DNA of 64,000 nucleotides from Bacteroidia bacterium (GTDB taxonomy: Bacteria > Bacteroidota > Bacteroidia > J057): NCBI GenBank assembly GCA_033391075.1, contig JAWPMV010000001.1:1550001-1614000 (forward strand). The letters run 5' to 3'. Positions within the stretch are counted from its first letter, which is position 1; every line of letters begins with the position of its first letter. The notes below the pieces were generated by a model, which was given only the letters and a program-made list of their open reading frames with translations, had not been told where the DNA came from and made no database searches. A program made the translations under genes and the position numbers. Below, in pieces: positions 25,858 to 34,535 of this stretch.

Positions 25858-27462
25858 ATGATTCAATTTCTCAGCTTTCTGGCATTTACAGCCTTCGTTG
25901 CTGCATATGCTACCTGGAAATTGCGCAAGGATCCGCTTAATACCCGAGATGGCTATTTTCTGGGAGGAAGAAGTTTGACGGGCATTGTTATCGCTGGATC
26001 CATGTTGCTGACCAACATTTCTACTGAGCACCTCATCGGTATGAATGGTTCCTCTTATAAAAATGGTGCAATAATCATTTCCTGGGAAGTTACTTCTACT
26101 CTGGCTTTGATTGTGACGGCCCTTTATTTTGCCCCTCGCTATTTGAAGATGGGGCTCACTACTATTCCAGAGTTTCTGGAGAAACGCTTTGATGGAGTAA
26201 CCCGTACCCTGATCGCCTTATTACTGATTATATCTTTTGTATGTACCCTGCTCCCCATCGTTTTATATACGGGAGCTATAAATATTGAAAGTATTTTCGA
26301 GCTCTCAGACCTTCTGGAAATTAGTAAAAGCCAGGGGCTTTGGGTAACGGTTTTAGTCGTAGGAACCATCGGAGCCATTTACGCCATTTTCGGTGGCCTG
26401 AAAATGGTCGCATATACCGATACCTTAAATGGATATGGATTATTGATTGCGGGACTTGCAGTACCCTTTATTGCCCTTTGGAACATTGGGGAAGGAAGCA
26501 TACTGGAAGGTTTGTCAAAGGTCTATAATCATGCCCCCGAAAAATTCAATGTAATTAGCAATGAAGTTTCAGTTGGCGAAGGCTCTAGGGATTCAATCCT
26601 CCCTTTTGAGGTATTATTCACCGGTCTTATCATCAACCAATTGTATTTCTGGTGTATGAATCAGACCCTGGTTCAGCGAGTGTTTGGAGCAGTTAGTTTA
26701 AAAGAAGCCCAAAAAGGGCTCTTGTATACAGGAATTCTCAAAATTTTGATCCCGCTTGTGATTGTATTGCCTGGCATCATCGGATATTATTATTTCGGAG
26801 ATACCTATTACGGTGATCAGGATAGTATTTATCCCTTATTGGTAAAAAAGGTCTTACCGCTTTGGGCGACAGGATTTTTCGTGGCAGTTATTGTCGGGGC
26901 AATCCTGAGTACCTTCAATAGTGCCCTCAATAGTGCGGCCACGATTTTTAGTCTGGATCTGTATAAGAAGTATGTTCAACCAGATGCCTCCGAAAGTCGC
27001 ATCGTTTGGATAGGAAAAGCTACCTCTGCTGTATTGGCCATATTTGCTATCGGGATTGCCCCTTTAGTTGCCAATGCCCCGGAAGGATTATATCAACTTC
27101 TCCAACAATTGAATGGCATATTCTTTATCCCGATGGCCAGTGTTATTTTGGCAGGATTTTTCTTCAAAAGAGTATCTGCAGGTGGGGCTAAAGCGGGCCT
27201 GATATTCGGCCTGACTTTCTATGTAATGATGTATTATGTCTTTGAGGTAAACATGCATTTTATCCATATCTGGGGGATAGAGTTTTTGTTGAATGTGCTG
27301 GTTATGCATCTCTTCTCCCTCATTTATCCTCGTCAAAACAATTTTGTGATTACAGATATAGGAGTGGTGGATATTGCAGAATGGAAATATGCCAAAATCG
27401 TAAGTGCAGTATTGGTGGTAATTACCCTATTGATTTATGTCTTACTCGGTACCAATGTCTAA
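25858..27462 (+). CDS. SSS family sodium:solute symporter, candidate inositol importer
   Basis: The 534-residue protein has about fourteen hydrophobic helices and typical SSS features: GYFLGGRSLTG at 30-40, the discontinuous first core helix followed by LLTNISTEHLIGMNG, and GAIYAIFGGLKMVAYTD at about 171-188. This matches the SGLT-like branch (SLC5), which includes sodium-coupled sugar and myo-inositol carriers. iolD begins 11 nt after its stop, so the pair is almost certainly cotranscribed and inositol is the most likely cargo. This is inferred from context. ACTACTACT directly abuts the ATG (25849-25857), exactly as at 1660. fkp ends 71 nt upstream. Confidence 0.92.
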   Translation: MIQFLSFLAFTAFVAAYATWKLRKDPLNTRDGYFLGGRSLTGIVIAGSMLLTNISTEHLIGMNGSSYKNGAIIISWEVTSTLALIVTALYFAPRYLKMGLTTIPEFLEKRFDGVTRTLIALLLIISFVCTLLPIVLYTGAINIESIFELSDLLEISKSQGLWVTVLVVGTIGAIYAIFGGLKMVAYTDTLNGYGLLIAGLAVPFIALWNIGEGSILEGLSKVYNHAPEKFNVISNEVSVGEGSRDSILPFEVLFTGLIINQLYFWCMNQTLVQRVFGAVSLKEAQKGLLYTGILKILIPLVIVLPGIIGYYYFGDTYYGDQDSIYPLLVKKVLPLWATGFFVAVIVGAILSTFNSALNSAATIFSLDLYKKYVQPDASESRIVWIGKATSAVLAIFAIGIAPLVANAPEGLYQLLQQLNGIFFIPMASVILAGFFFKRVSAGGAKAGLIFGLTFYVMMYYVFEVNMHFIHIWGIEFLLNVLVMHLFSLIYPRQNNFVITDIGVVDIAEWKYAKIVSAVLVVITLLIYVLLGTNV

Positions 27463-27473
27463 AGAGGATTTAT

Positions 27474-29393
27474 ATGAAAACAGAAAGACTCACTGTTGCC
27501 CAGGCTACCATAAAATTTCTTCATCAGCAATATGTGGAAAGAGATGGAATGTCAGAGAAATTTTTTGCAGGATGCTTTGGTATTTTTGGACATGGAAATG
27601 TGGCAGGTTTAGGGCAAGCCCTTCAGCAATATCCTGAATTTCCCTACTACCAGTGCCGAAATGAACAGTCCATGGTTCATTCAGCCGCAGCCTATGCCAA
27701 GGTGAAAAACCGTCTTTCCACTTTCGCCTGCACCTCATCTATAGGTCCGGGAGCCACCAATATGCTGACCGGAGCTGCATTAGCTACGGTAAATCGCCTG
27801 CCGGTTTTACTCCTGCCCGGAGATATTTTCGCCCGCAGAAATGTAGCGCCCGTCCTGCAACAAATTGAATCCGCACTTTCACAGGATCACTCAGCCAATG
27901 ATTGTTTTAAGCCCGTGTCCAAATACTGGGACCGCATCAACCGAGCAGAACAATTGATCACTGCATTACCGGAAGCTTTGAGAGTGCTTACTTCTCAGGC
28001 AGAAACAGGAACAGTTACTCTGGCTATGCCGCAGGATGTTCAGGCAGAAGCTTTTGATTTTCCAAAGGAACTTTTCGAAAGGAGAACCTGGCACATCAGC
28101 CGTCCCAGACCGGATATTGCCATGCTTCAAAAAGCCGCTGCCTGGATTAAATCGAGTAAAAAACCCCTCATCATTGCAGGAGGAGGAGTAATCTATTCAG
28201 GAGCTGATCAGGTTTTACAGGAGTTGGTGAATAGAACGGGAATTCCTGTAGCCGAAACATTTGCGGGCAAAGGATCCTTATCTTATGATAATCCTCAAAA
28301 TTTAGGAGCTATAGGAGTAACAGGAACTCCCGGAGGCGTAGAAATCCCGGCTGAAGCAGATATTATCATCGGAATTGGAACCAGATACAGCGATTTTACT
28401 ACCTCTTCCAAATCTCTTTTCCGAAACCCTGATCTGAAGTTCATCAATATCAACATTGCTGACTTTGATGCCCATAAGCATGCTGCGCTTCCATTGGTTG
28501 CAGATGCCCGGGTATGTTTGGAGGAATTGATGCAGCTTTTACAAGGATACGAAGTAGAATCTGCCTATAGGTCGAAAGTCCGGAAATTCAACTCATCCTG
28601 GGATGCCAAAGTGGATGAGATTTATAATCTCAACCATCCGGGCATAAGCCAGGGAGAAGTGATAGGCAGGGTAAATGAACTTTCCGATCCAGGAGCCATC
28701 ATGATTTGTGCTGCGGGTAGTATGCCGGGAGATTTGCACAAAGCCTGGAGAGCGAGGCACACAAAAAACTTTCATCTGGAGTATGGATACTCCTGTATGG
28801 GATATGAGATTGCAGGAGGTCTGGGAGCAAAAATGGCAGCACCCGAAAGGGAAGTCTATGTGATGGTAGGAGATGGAAGTTATCTGATGTTGGCACAGGA
28901 AATCATTACCTCCATACAAGAAGGTATGAAGCTTATCCTCGTCCTGATCAATAATCATGGATTTGCCAGCATAGGCGGATTGTCGCGCTCATTGGGAACC
29001 GAAGGCTTTGGTACCCGCTATTTATATCGTGATCAGGAGAAAGACAGGATCGCTGGAGATGAGATCAGTCAGGAGGAGGCCAGGGGACAATATCTTCCGG
29101 TCGATCTCGCAAAAAATGCTGAGTCTCTAGGCGCCATTGTCTTGCGAGCAAAAGATATTCAGGAATTCGAGGCACGAATGAAAGAAGCTAAAACTACCAA
29201 CCGAACTACGGTCATTTATGTGGAGGTAGATCGATATCAGGGAATGGAGGGCTACAGTTGGTGGGAAGTTCCGGTCTCAGAGGTCTCGGAAAGAAAGGGA
29301 GTGCAAGAGGCCTATGAGGAATATGAAAATCAAAGAAAAAATCAAAGATATTACCTAAAACCGCCCATTGATGCTGAATCCTGGGCTGATTGA
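27474..29393 (+). CDS. iolD: 3D-(3,5/4)-trihydroxycyclohexane-1,2-dione acylhydrolase (IolD)
   Basis: IolD is a thiamine diphosphate enzyme that opens the ring of the diketo-inositol to give 5-deoxyglucuronate. The protein of 639 residues fits the family. Its start at 27474 is chosen because MKTERLTVAQA matches the usual N-terminus; an open frame from 27381 overlaps the symporter. Visible are the ThDP-contacting Glu in the RNEQSMVH segment, the central binding domain, and the C-terminal ThDP/Mg motif GDGSYLMLAQE continuing to NNHGFASIGGL. It sits 11 nt after the symporter and 5 nt before iolE, inside a gene run in pathway-related order. Confidence 0.95.
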   Translation: MKTERLTVAQATIKFLHQQYVERDGMSEKFFAGCFGIFGHGNVAGLGQALQQYPEFPYYQCRNEQSMVHSAAAYAKVKNRLSTFACTSSIGPGATNMLTGAALATVNRLPVLLLPGDIFARRNVAPVLQQIESALSQDHSANDCFKPVSKYWDRINRAEQLITALPEALRVLTSQAETGTVTLAMPQDVQAEAFDFPKELFERRTWHISRPRPDIAMLQKAAAWIKSSKKPLIIAGGGVIYSGADQVLQELVNRTGIPVAETFAGKGSLSYDNPQNLGAIGVTGTPGGVEIPAEADIIIGIGTRYSDFTTSSKSLFRNPDLKFININIADFDAHKHAALPLVADARVCLEELMQLLQGYEVESAYRSKVRKFNSSWDAKVDEIYNLNHPGISQGEVIGRVNELSDPGAIMICAAGSMPGDLHKAWRARHTKNFHLEYGYSCMGYEIAGGLGAKMAAPEREVYVMVGDGSYLMLAQEIITSIQEGMKLILVLINNHGFASIGGLSRSLGTEGFGTRYLYRDQEKDRIAGDEISQEEARGQYLPVDLAKNAESLGAIVLRAKDIQEFEARMKEAKTTNRTTVIYVEVDRYQGMEGYSWWEVPVSEVSERKGVQEAYEEYENQRKNQRYYLKPPIDAESWAD

Positions 29394-29398
29394 ATACT

Positions 29399-30301
29399 AT
29401 GGATGTAAACAAAATCAGGATAGGAGCTGCCCCCATTATCTGGACCAATGATGATATGCCGGAATTGGGAGGTGAAATCCCTTTTGAACAATGCCTAAGT
29501 GAAATGGCCCTGGCAGGCTATGAAGGCTGTGAAGTGGGCAATAAATATCCCCGGGATACCAATGTGCTTAGAGAAGCACTTGACTTGCGTGGCTTAAGAA
29601 TATGCAATCAATGGTTTAGTTATGAATTGACTACAAAATCTCTGGAGGAAAACAAACGAAATTTCTCTTCTCTACTCGATTTTCTACAATCCATGGGAGC
29701 TAAAATAATTGGAGGAGGAGAGACAGGAAATAGTTGCCAGGGGCAATTGGATGTGCCGGTATTTGAAGGCAAAGGAATGTTGGAGGGAGCAGATGCCTGG
29801 AAAGACTATTGTAGTAAAATGAATGAGTTGGGAAAAATGGCGCATGATCGTGGGATGAAGCTTGCCTTTCATCACCACATGGGTACAGCTATACAGAGCA
29901 TGGAGGAAACGGATCGTTTTCTGGATGGAACCGATCCTCAATATGTTTGGCTCAATTACGATTGTGGTCATTTTACTTTTGCAGGAGAAGATCCGGTAAA
30001 GGCCCTGGAAAAATACTTGCCTCGCACGGCTCACATCCATCTCAAAGACGTTCGGCCAGGGATTCTTCAACAAGTAAAAGATGAAAAGTGGAGCTTTCTG
30101 AAAGCGGTCAAACATGGAGTTTTTACTGTGCCCGGCGATCCCGAAGGATGCATCGATTATGATGCCTTATTTTCAGTATTGAATAAAAGCGATTATGAAG
30201 GCTGGATTGTAATAGAAGCCGAGCAGGACCCGGCCAAAGCCAATCCGCTGAAATATGCAAAAATGGCAAGGGAGTTTTTGAGGAGCAGGATTGGAAAATA
30301 A
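29399..30301 (+). CDS. iolE: Myo-inosose-2 dehydratase (IolE)
   Basis: IolE dehydrates 2-keto-myo-inositol to the trihydroxycyclohexanedione that is the substrate of IolD. The 300-residue protein is a xylose-isomerase-like TIM barrel beginning with IRIGAAPIIWTNDDMPELGG, characteristic of IolE. Likely metal ligands lie in IIGGGET, AFHHHMGTAI, LNYDCGHF and the C-terminal GWIVIEAEQD. A TTG codon at 29390 would add three residues and overlap iolD by 4 nt, but the ATG at 29399 gives the usual N-terminus. It is cytoplasmic, has no signal, and is cotranscribed with iolD. Confidence 0.95.
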   Translation: MDVNKIRIGAAPIIWTNDDMPELGGEIPFEQCLSEMALAGYEGCEVGNKYPRDTNVLREALDLRGLRICNQWFSYELTTKSLEENKRNFSSLLDFLQSMGAKIIGGGETGNSCQGQLDVPVFEGKGMLEGADAWKDYCSKMNELGKMAHDRGMKLAFHHHMGTAIQSMEETDRFLDGTDPQYVWLNYDCGHFTFAGEDPVKALEKYLPRTAHIHLKDVRPGILQQVKDEKWSFLKAVKHGVFTVPGDPEGCIDYDALFSVLNKSDYEGWIVIEAEQDPAKANPLKYAKMAREFLRSRIGK

Positions 30302-30311
30302 AGGTCCTGGT

Positions 30312-30368
30312 GTATTGGTGTTTATTCAAAATCAATTCCAAGATGTCAGCACGCCAACACAGCAATAC
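30312..30368. repeat. Hairpin element between iolE and iolG
   Basis: Arms 30312-30322 and 30356-30368 pair over 11 bp with a 2-nt bulge. Its wording (TATTGGTGTT and AACACAGCAATAC) resembles the hairpin at 10551-10612. It lies inside an apparent operon, so it could trim or attenuate transcripts rather than end them. Confidence 0.45.
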
Positions 30369-30375
30369 GTTTAAT

Positions 30376-31395
30376 ATGAACAAAATCAACATAGGCATAG
30401 TCGGTCTGGGACGTTTAGGAAAATCCTATGCGGAAAATATCGCATTCAAAATTAGGAATGCGGAACTGCTGGCTGCCTGTAGTTTGAATAAAGAGGAATT
30501 GAAGTGGGCGAGAGAGGAAATGGGAGTAAGGCATACTTTTGAGCAGTATGAGGATATGCTCAGGCTCGATCAATTGGATGCCATTTTTGTGATCAGCTCA
30601 ACCAATATGCATGCACAGCATATGATCAAAGCTTTGGAAGCAGGCTTTCATGTTTTTAGTGAAAAACCATTGGCCATAAGTATAGAAGATTGCCAGCGGG
30701 TGGAAACAATTGCTGCCAGGTATCCGAAACAAAAAGCGGTGGTTGGCTTTGTGAGAAGGTTTGACAAGAGTTATCGATATGCCTGGGAGAAAGTAAAGTC
30801 CGGCGCTATAGGAGAGGTATTTATGGTTCGGTCTCAGACGGTAGATAAAGATACCCTGGCCGGTTTCCAATTGGAATATGCCGGAAGTAGTGGGGGCCTT
30901 TTTCATGATTATAATGTCCATGATGTGGATTTGGCTCGCTGGTATTTACAGGACAATGTAAGCGAAGTTTGGGCTCTGGGTGGTGCCTATAAATATCCCG
31001 GCTTTGCAGAAATTGGTGATGCGGATAATGTGAGCAGTACCTGCCGCTTTACAAATGGGGGGATGGCCATTCTTCATGCTTCCCGAACAGCCATGCACGG
31101 ACATGATACATATACTGAAATTACGGGGACAGAGGGAAGTTTGAGAATAGGAAGGCCTGCAGGAATAAACCGGGTAGAAATATACGATAAACATGGAGCC
31201 CGGAAAGAATGTGTAGAGACCTTCTGGGATCGATTCGAAGAAGCTTTTTTACTCATGGCTCAGGATTTCATAGATTGTTTGCAGAACGGAAGAGAACCAG
31301 AATTGAAAATTTCGGATGCAACAGAAGCCACGCGAACTACTACTGCCATGACCAACTCATATCATTCCAATCAAGTAGAAAAAATCATCAGATAA
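30376..31395 (+). CDS. iolG: Inositol 2-dehydrogenase-like Gfo/Idh/MocA oxidoreductase, first copy
   Basis: The 339-residue protein starts at the ATG at 30376, where the Rossmann motif GIVGLGRLG begins at residue 7; codons upstream to 30310 lie in a hairpin. The EKP catalytic segment is at residues 96-98 (SEKPLA), and the active-site region reads GGLFHDYNVHDVDLARW. IolG enzymes oxidise myo-inositol to 2-keto-myo-inositol with NAD, and paralogues handle scyllo- or chiro-inositol. It lies between iolE and iolB. A second, better matching IolG is encoded at 33518, so this copy may use a different inositol isomer. The isomer specificity cannot be decided from sequence. Confidence 0.85.
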   Translation: MNKINIGIVGLGRLGKSYAENIAFKIRNAELLAACSLNKEELKWAREEMGVRHTFEQYEDMLRLDQLDAIFVISSTNMHAQHMIKALEAGFHVFSEKPLAISIEDCQRVETIAARYPKQKAVVGFVRRFDKSYRYAWEKVKSGAIGEVFMVRSQTVDKDTLAGFQLEYAGSSGGLFHDYNVHDVDLARWYLQDNVSEVWALGGAYKYPGFAEIGDADNVSSTCRFTNGGMAILHASRTAMHGHDTYTEITGTEGSLRIGRPAGINRVEIYDKHGARKECVETFWDRFEEAFLLMAQDFIDCLQNGREPELKISDATEATRTTTAMTNSYHSNQVEKIIR

Positions 31396-31402
31396 ATTTG
31401 CC

Positions 31403-32293
31403 ATGACCCGATCAGAAAAAAGCCCCCTGCTTGCCAAAGCCCAAATGGATAATTCCAAAGGGATTTACCAGGACCTCCGGAAAGAAGAAGCCGATTGGGA
31501 GTTCCTCAATTTTCAGGCAAGGAAAATGAAAAAAGGAGAAAAGTGGAGACATGAAACCGAGGACAATGAATATGCAATCATCTTATTGGGGGGAAACTTC
31601 TCAGTAAGCTCGGATAAAGGAAACTGGTCCACCAAAAATGGGAGAAAAGATGTATTTAGTGGAATAGCACATAGTCTTTACCTACCAAGAAATACTACCT
31701 TCACCCTTACTGCGGATAGTGATGAACTCGATATAGCCATAGGATGGTGCGAAACAGATCAGGATCATCCGGCTTATCTGAAACGCCCGGAAGAATGTGC
31801 CATCGAAATTCGGGGAGGCGATAATGCCAATCGTCAGATCAATAGTCTGCTGGAACCCGGTTTTGATTGCCACCGCTTGGTATGTGTGGAGGTTTACACC
31901 CCCTCGGGAAACTGGAGTTCATTTCCTGCACATAAACACGATGAACGTATTTTGGATGAAGAAGGAAATGTGCTGGAAGCTCGATTGGAAGAAGTGTATT
32001 TCTATAAAATAGATAAACCTCAGGGCTATGCCATTCAGCAAGTATATACCTATGACCGAAGCCTGGATGAAATGGTGAGGGCCAGAGACAATGATATAGT
32101 CCTCGTACCCAAAGGTTATCATCCGGTAGTTGCTGGCCATGGCTACAATGTCTATTACTTAAATTTCCTTACCGGTAGCGATCAATCTCTGGCGAATACG
32201 GACGATCCGGATCACAAATGGATATATGGAAGCTGGAAAGGCCAGGATCCTCGCTTGCCTATAGTAACTGCAAAAATGAATAAACCCTCCTGA
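31403..32293 (+). CDS. iolB: 5-deoxy-glucuronate isomerase (IolB)
   Basis: IolB isomerises 5-deoxy-D-glucuronate to 2-deoxy-5-keto-D-gluconate. The 296-residue protein is a bicupin with the family hallmarks. The first cupin holds YAIILLGGNFSV. The second holds the likely metal ligands in SSFPAHKHDE and in LEEVYFYKIDKPQGYAIQQVY, then LVPKGYHPVVAGHGYNVYYLN. It begins 7 nt after the first iolG and ends 1 nt before iolC, a tight operon arrangement. It is cytoplasmic. The identification is firm. Confidence 0.95.
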   Translation: MTRSEKSPLLAKAQMDNSKGIYQDLRKEEADWEFLNFQARKMKKGEKWRHETEDNEYAIILLGGNFSVSSDKGNWSTKNGRKDVFSGIAHSLYLPRNTTFTLTADSDELDIAIGWCETDQDHPAYLKRPEECAIEIRGGDNANRQINSLLEPGFDCHRLVCVEVYTPSGNWSSFPAHKHDERILDEEGNVLEARLEEVYFYKIDKPQGYAIQQVYTYDRSLDEMVRARDNDIVLVPKGYHPVVAGHGYNVYYLNFLTGSDQSLANTDDPDHKWIYGSWKGQDPRLPIVTAKMNKPS

Positions 32294-32294
32294 T

Positions 32295-33305
32295 ATGCCT
32301 AGAGCCTATGACGTACTCACATTTGGCCGCTCCTCCATCGATCTATATTCCAATGATCTGGGAGCTGCATTCGAGGAGATCTCCTCTTTTGGAGCCTTTG
32401 TGGGTGGCTCATCGACTAATATAGCCGTGAGTTGCAGTCGACTAGGATTGAAAACGGCGCTTCTTACAGGATTTGGAGATGATCAGGTAGGAAAATTCAT
32501 CAAAAACTTTCTCGATAAGGAAAAGGTGGATACCCGATTCATTCCTGTCATTCCGGGCACGAGAAGTTCAGCTGTTATTCTCGGGATAGAACCCCCGGAT
32601 AAATTCCCCCTGGTTTTCTATCGAAATAATGCGGCCGATTTATCGGTCAATATAGATCATGTTCAGGCGATTGATTTTACACAATTCCGAGCCATCGTTC
32701 TCTCAGGAAATGCCTTGAGTTTCGATCCAAGTAAAACCGCAACCTTCTTTGCAGCTGAGCAGGCTGAGGCGGCAGGAACGAGAATATTTCTCGATCTGGA
32801 TTTTCGGGCTGATCAATGGTTTGATACCCGGGCTTATGGAGTGATGTTACGGGCATTATTATCCAAAGTGGAAATTGCCATCGGGACGGAGGAAGAGGTA
32901 CTTGCGGCCAGCCTTGAAGATGCCTCGCAAGTAGAAATCAAGCATCAACAGGTATCGGCCCCGGAGATCAAAGGAAATCTGGATAAAGCCATTCAAAGAA
33001 TTTTGGACTTGGGGGTGAAAACGTTGATTGTTAAAAGAGGGGCAGAGGGTGCTTCGATTTTTGAGCGCGGGAAAGCTGAAGTGCGGGTACCAGGCTTTCC
33101 GGTTGAAATACTCAATATTTTAGGAGCTGGGGATGCCTTTGCAGGAGGATTTGTATATGGCTGTATGCAAGACTGGGATTTATACAAGGCGGTACGTATG
33201 GGCAATGCCTGTGGAGCCATTCTGGTCACTCAACATGGTTGTGCCAATTTTATGCCTCGTCTGAAGGAAGCCTTGGATTTTGCTAATGAAAAAGGGGGCT
33301 TATGA
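32295..33305 (+). CDS. iolC: 5-dehydro-2-deoxygluconokinase (IolC)
   Basis: IolC phosphorylates 2-deoxy-5-keto-gluconate at C6. The 336-residue PfkB-family kinase starts with YDVLTFGRSSIDLYSNDLGA, typical of IolC. It has the GGSSTNIAVSCSRLGL substrate motif near 36-51 and the C-terminal motif GAGDAFAGGF with catalytic Asp280. The polypeptide ends at the kinase domain and carries no fused DUF2090 aldolase, although many IolC proteins do. No separate iolJ aldolase is present in the window, so the last aldol cleavage must be encoded elsewhere. Confidence 0.94.
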   Translation: MPRAYDVLTFGRSSIDLYSNDLGAAFEEISSFGAFVGGSSTNIAVSCSRLGLKTALLTGFGDDQVGKFIKNFLDKEKVDTRFIPVIPGTRSSAVILGIEPPDKFPLVFYRNNAADLSVNIDHVQAIDFTQFRAIVLSGNALSFDPSKTATFFAAEQAEAAGTRIFLDLDFRADQWFDTRAYGVMLRALLSKVEIAIGTEEEVLAASLEDASQVEIKHQQVSAPEIKGNLDKAIQRILDLGVKTLIVKRGAEGASIFERGKAEVRVPGFPVEILNILGAGDAFAGGFVYGCMQDWDLYKAVRMGNACGAILVTQHGCANFMPRLKEALDFANEKGGL

Positions 33306-33345
33306 ATATGATAAAGATTGCCAATCAGAAACACCCAGCTTAGCT

Positions 33346-33446
33346 ATCATTGCGAGCCGGCGATTCCGGCGAAGCAATCCCCTTGAAAATGAGAAATTAT
33401 TTCAGCTAAGGAGATTGCTTCGCTCTTTCCAAGAGCTCCCAATGAC
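33346..33446. repeat. Palindromic intergenic repeat, copy 2
   Basis: The element starts ATCATTGCGAGCCGG and ends CCCAATGAC. Internal arms of about 14 bp (around 33371-33384 and 33408-33421) carry one mismatch. It is the same family as 13164-13266. It divides the inositol gene run into iolD-E-G-B-C and a following unit that starts with a second iolG. Confidence 0.75.
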
Positions 33447-33517
33447 CATGTTGTTTAGGAATAATTTATTAAAATTAAGGATGCGACAGCACCCATTATT
33501 AGAAAACCATCAAGCTA

Positions 33518-34525
33518 ATGAAAAAAATAAAAATAGGTCTTACAGGCCTGGGTAGAATTGGAAAAGTACATTTGGAAAGTCTGGTTTTCCGTCTGCCGGA
33601 AGCTGAGGTCCTGGCCGTATCAGATCCCAATTCAGAAACCCGTGCTGTGGCAGAATCTTATGGCGTGGATAGCTTTTACCAAAGCTATGAAGAACTGCTT
33701 GCGCATCCGGGAATCGAAGCGGTAGTGATTTGTTCTCCAACCGGAACCCACAAAGAATACATTGAAAAAGCAGCAGCAGCCGGGAAACACATTTTTTGTG
33801 AAAAACCCCTGGAAATGACGGTAGATAAGATTCAATCTATCGATGAAACAGTCAAAAAAGCGGGCATCAAATTGCAAGTGGGATTTAACCGACGCTTTGA
33901 TGCTGATTTCGCTGCGGTTAAGGAGCAGGTACTCGCAGGGAATATAGGGGAGCCGCATATTTTGCGGATTACCAGTCGCGATCCCGGACCTCCTCCGGTA
34001 TCCTATATCGAAGGTTCTGGAGGCTTGTTTATGGACATGACCATTCACGATTTTGATATGGCTCGATACATTGTTGGTTCAGAGGTGAAAGAAGTATATG
34101 CGAAGGGAGCTGTGCGGGTCGATCCTGCCATCGGAATAGCTGGTGATGTGGATACCGCTACCATTCAATTGACTTTCGAAGATGGAACCTTGGCCTGTAT
34201 TGATAATAGTCGAAAAGCTGTTTATGGCTATGATCAGCGGATGGAGATCTTTGGTTCGAAAGGTATGTCCCAGATCAAAAATGAATATGCCAATACTCAA
34301 TATTTCTATGATGAAAAAGGCAGTCACGGCCCTCCGGCATTGAATTTTTTCATGGAGAGATATACCCAGGCTTACTATGTGGAAATGCGGGAATTTATCC
34401 TGGCTATTTGGGAGGATAAAGCCGTTCCCTGTGATGCTTATGATGCGCTAATGGCAACAAAGATTGCAGTAGCAGCCAAGCGTTCAATGGACGAAAACAG
34501 ACCTGTTTTACTTTCGGAGCTTTAA
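33518..34525 (+). CDS. iolG: Inositol 2-dehydrogenase (IolG), second copy
   Basis: The 335-residue Gfo/Idh/MocA protein has Rossmann motif GLTGLGRIGKVH (7-18), catalytic EKP at 95-97 (CEKPLE), and the active-site stretch GGLFMDMTIHDFDMARY, which is the classic myo-inositol dehydrogenase wording. The length fits IolG. It would catalyse the first oxidation of myo-inositol. A 212-nt gap containing the palindromic repeat separates it from iolC, and a sulfatase gene follows 10 nt later, so it may be transcribed with the sulfatase-sialidase-esterase set rather than with iolD-C. Confidence 0.92.
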   Translation: MKKIKIGLTGLGRIGKVHLESLVFRLPEAEVLAVSDPNSETRAVAESYGVDSFYQSYEELLAHPGIEAVVICSPTGTHKEYIEKAAAAGKHIFCEKPLEMTVDKIQSIDETVKKAGIKLQVGFNRRFDADFAAVKEQVLAGNIGEPHILRITSRDPGPPPVSYIEGSGGLFMDMTIHDFDMARYIVGSEVKEVYAKGAVRVDPAIGIAGDVDTATIQLTFEDGTLACIDNSRKAVYGYDQRMEIFGSKGMSQIKNEYANTQYFYDEKGSHGPPALNFFMERYTQAYYVEMREFILAIWEDKAVPCDAYDALMATKIAVAAKRSMDENRPVLLSEL

Positions 34526-34535
34526 CCTCTTTTAC

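Noticed and set aside
27381-27473. Upstream extension of iolD
   Set aside because: It lies inside the symporter gene; the known IolD N-terminus starts at 27474.
29390-29398. TTG start for iolE overlapping iolD
   Set aside because: Adds only three residues; the ATG at 29399 gives the family N-terminus.
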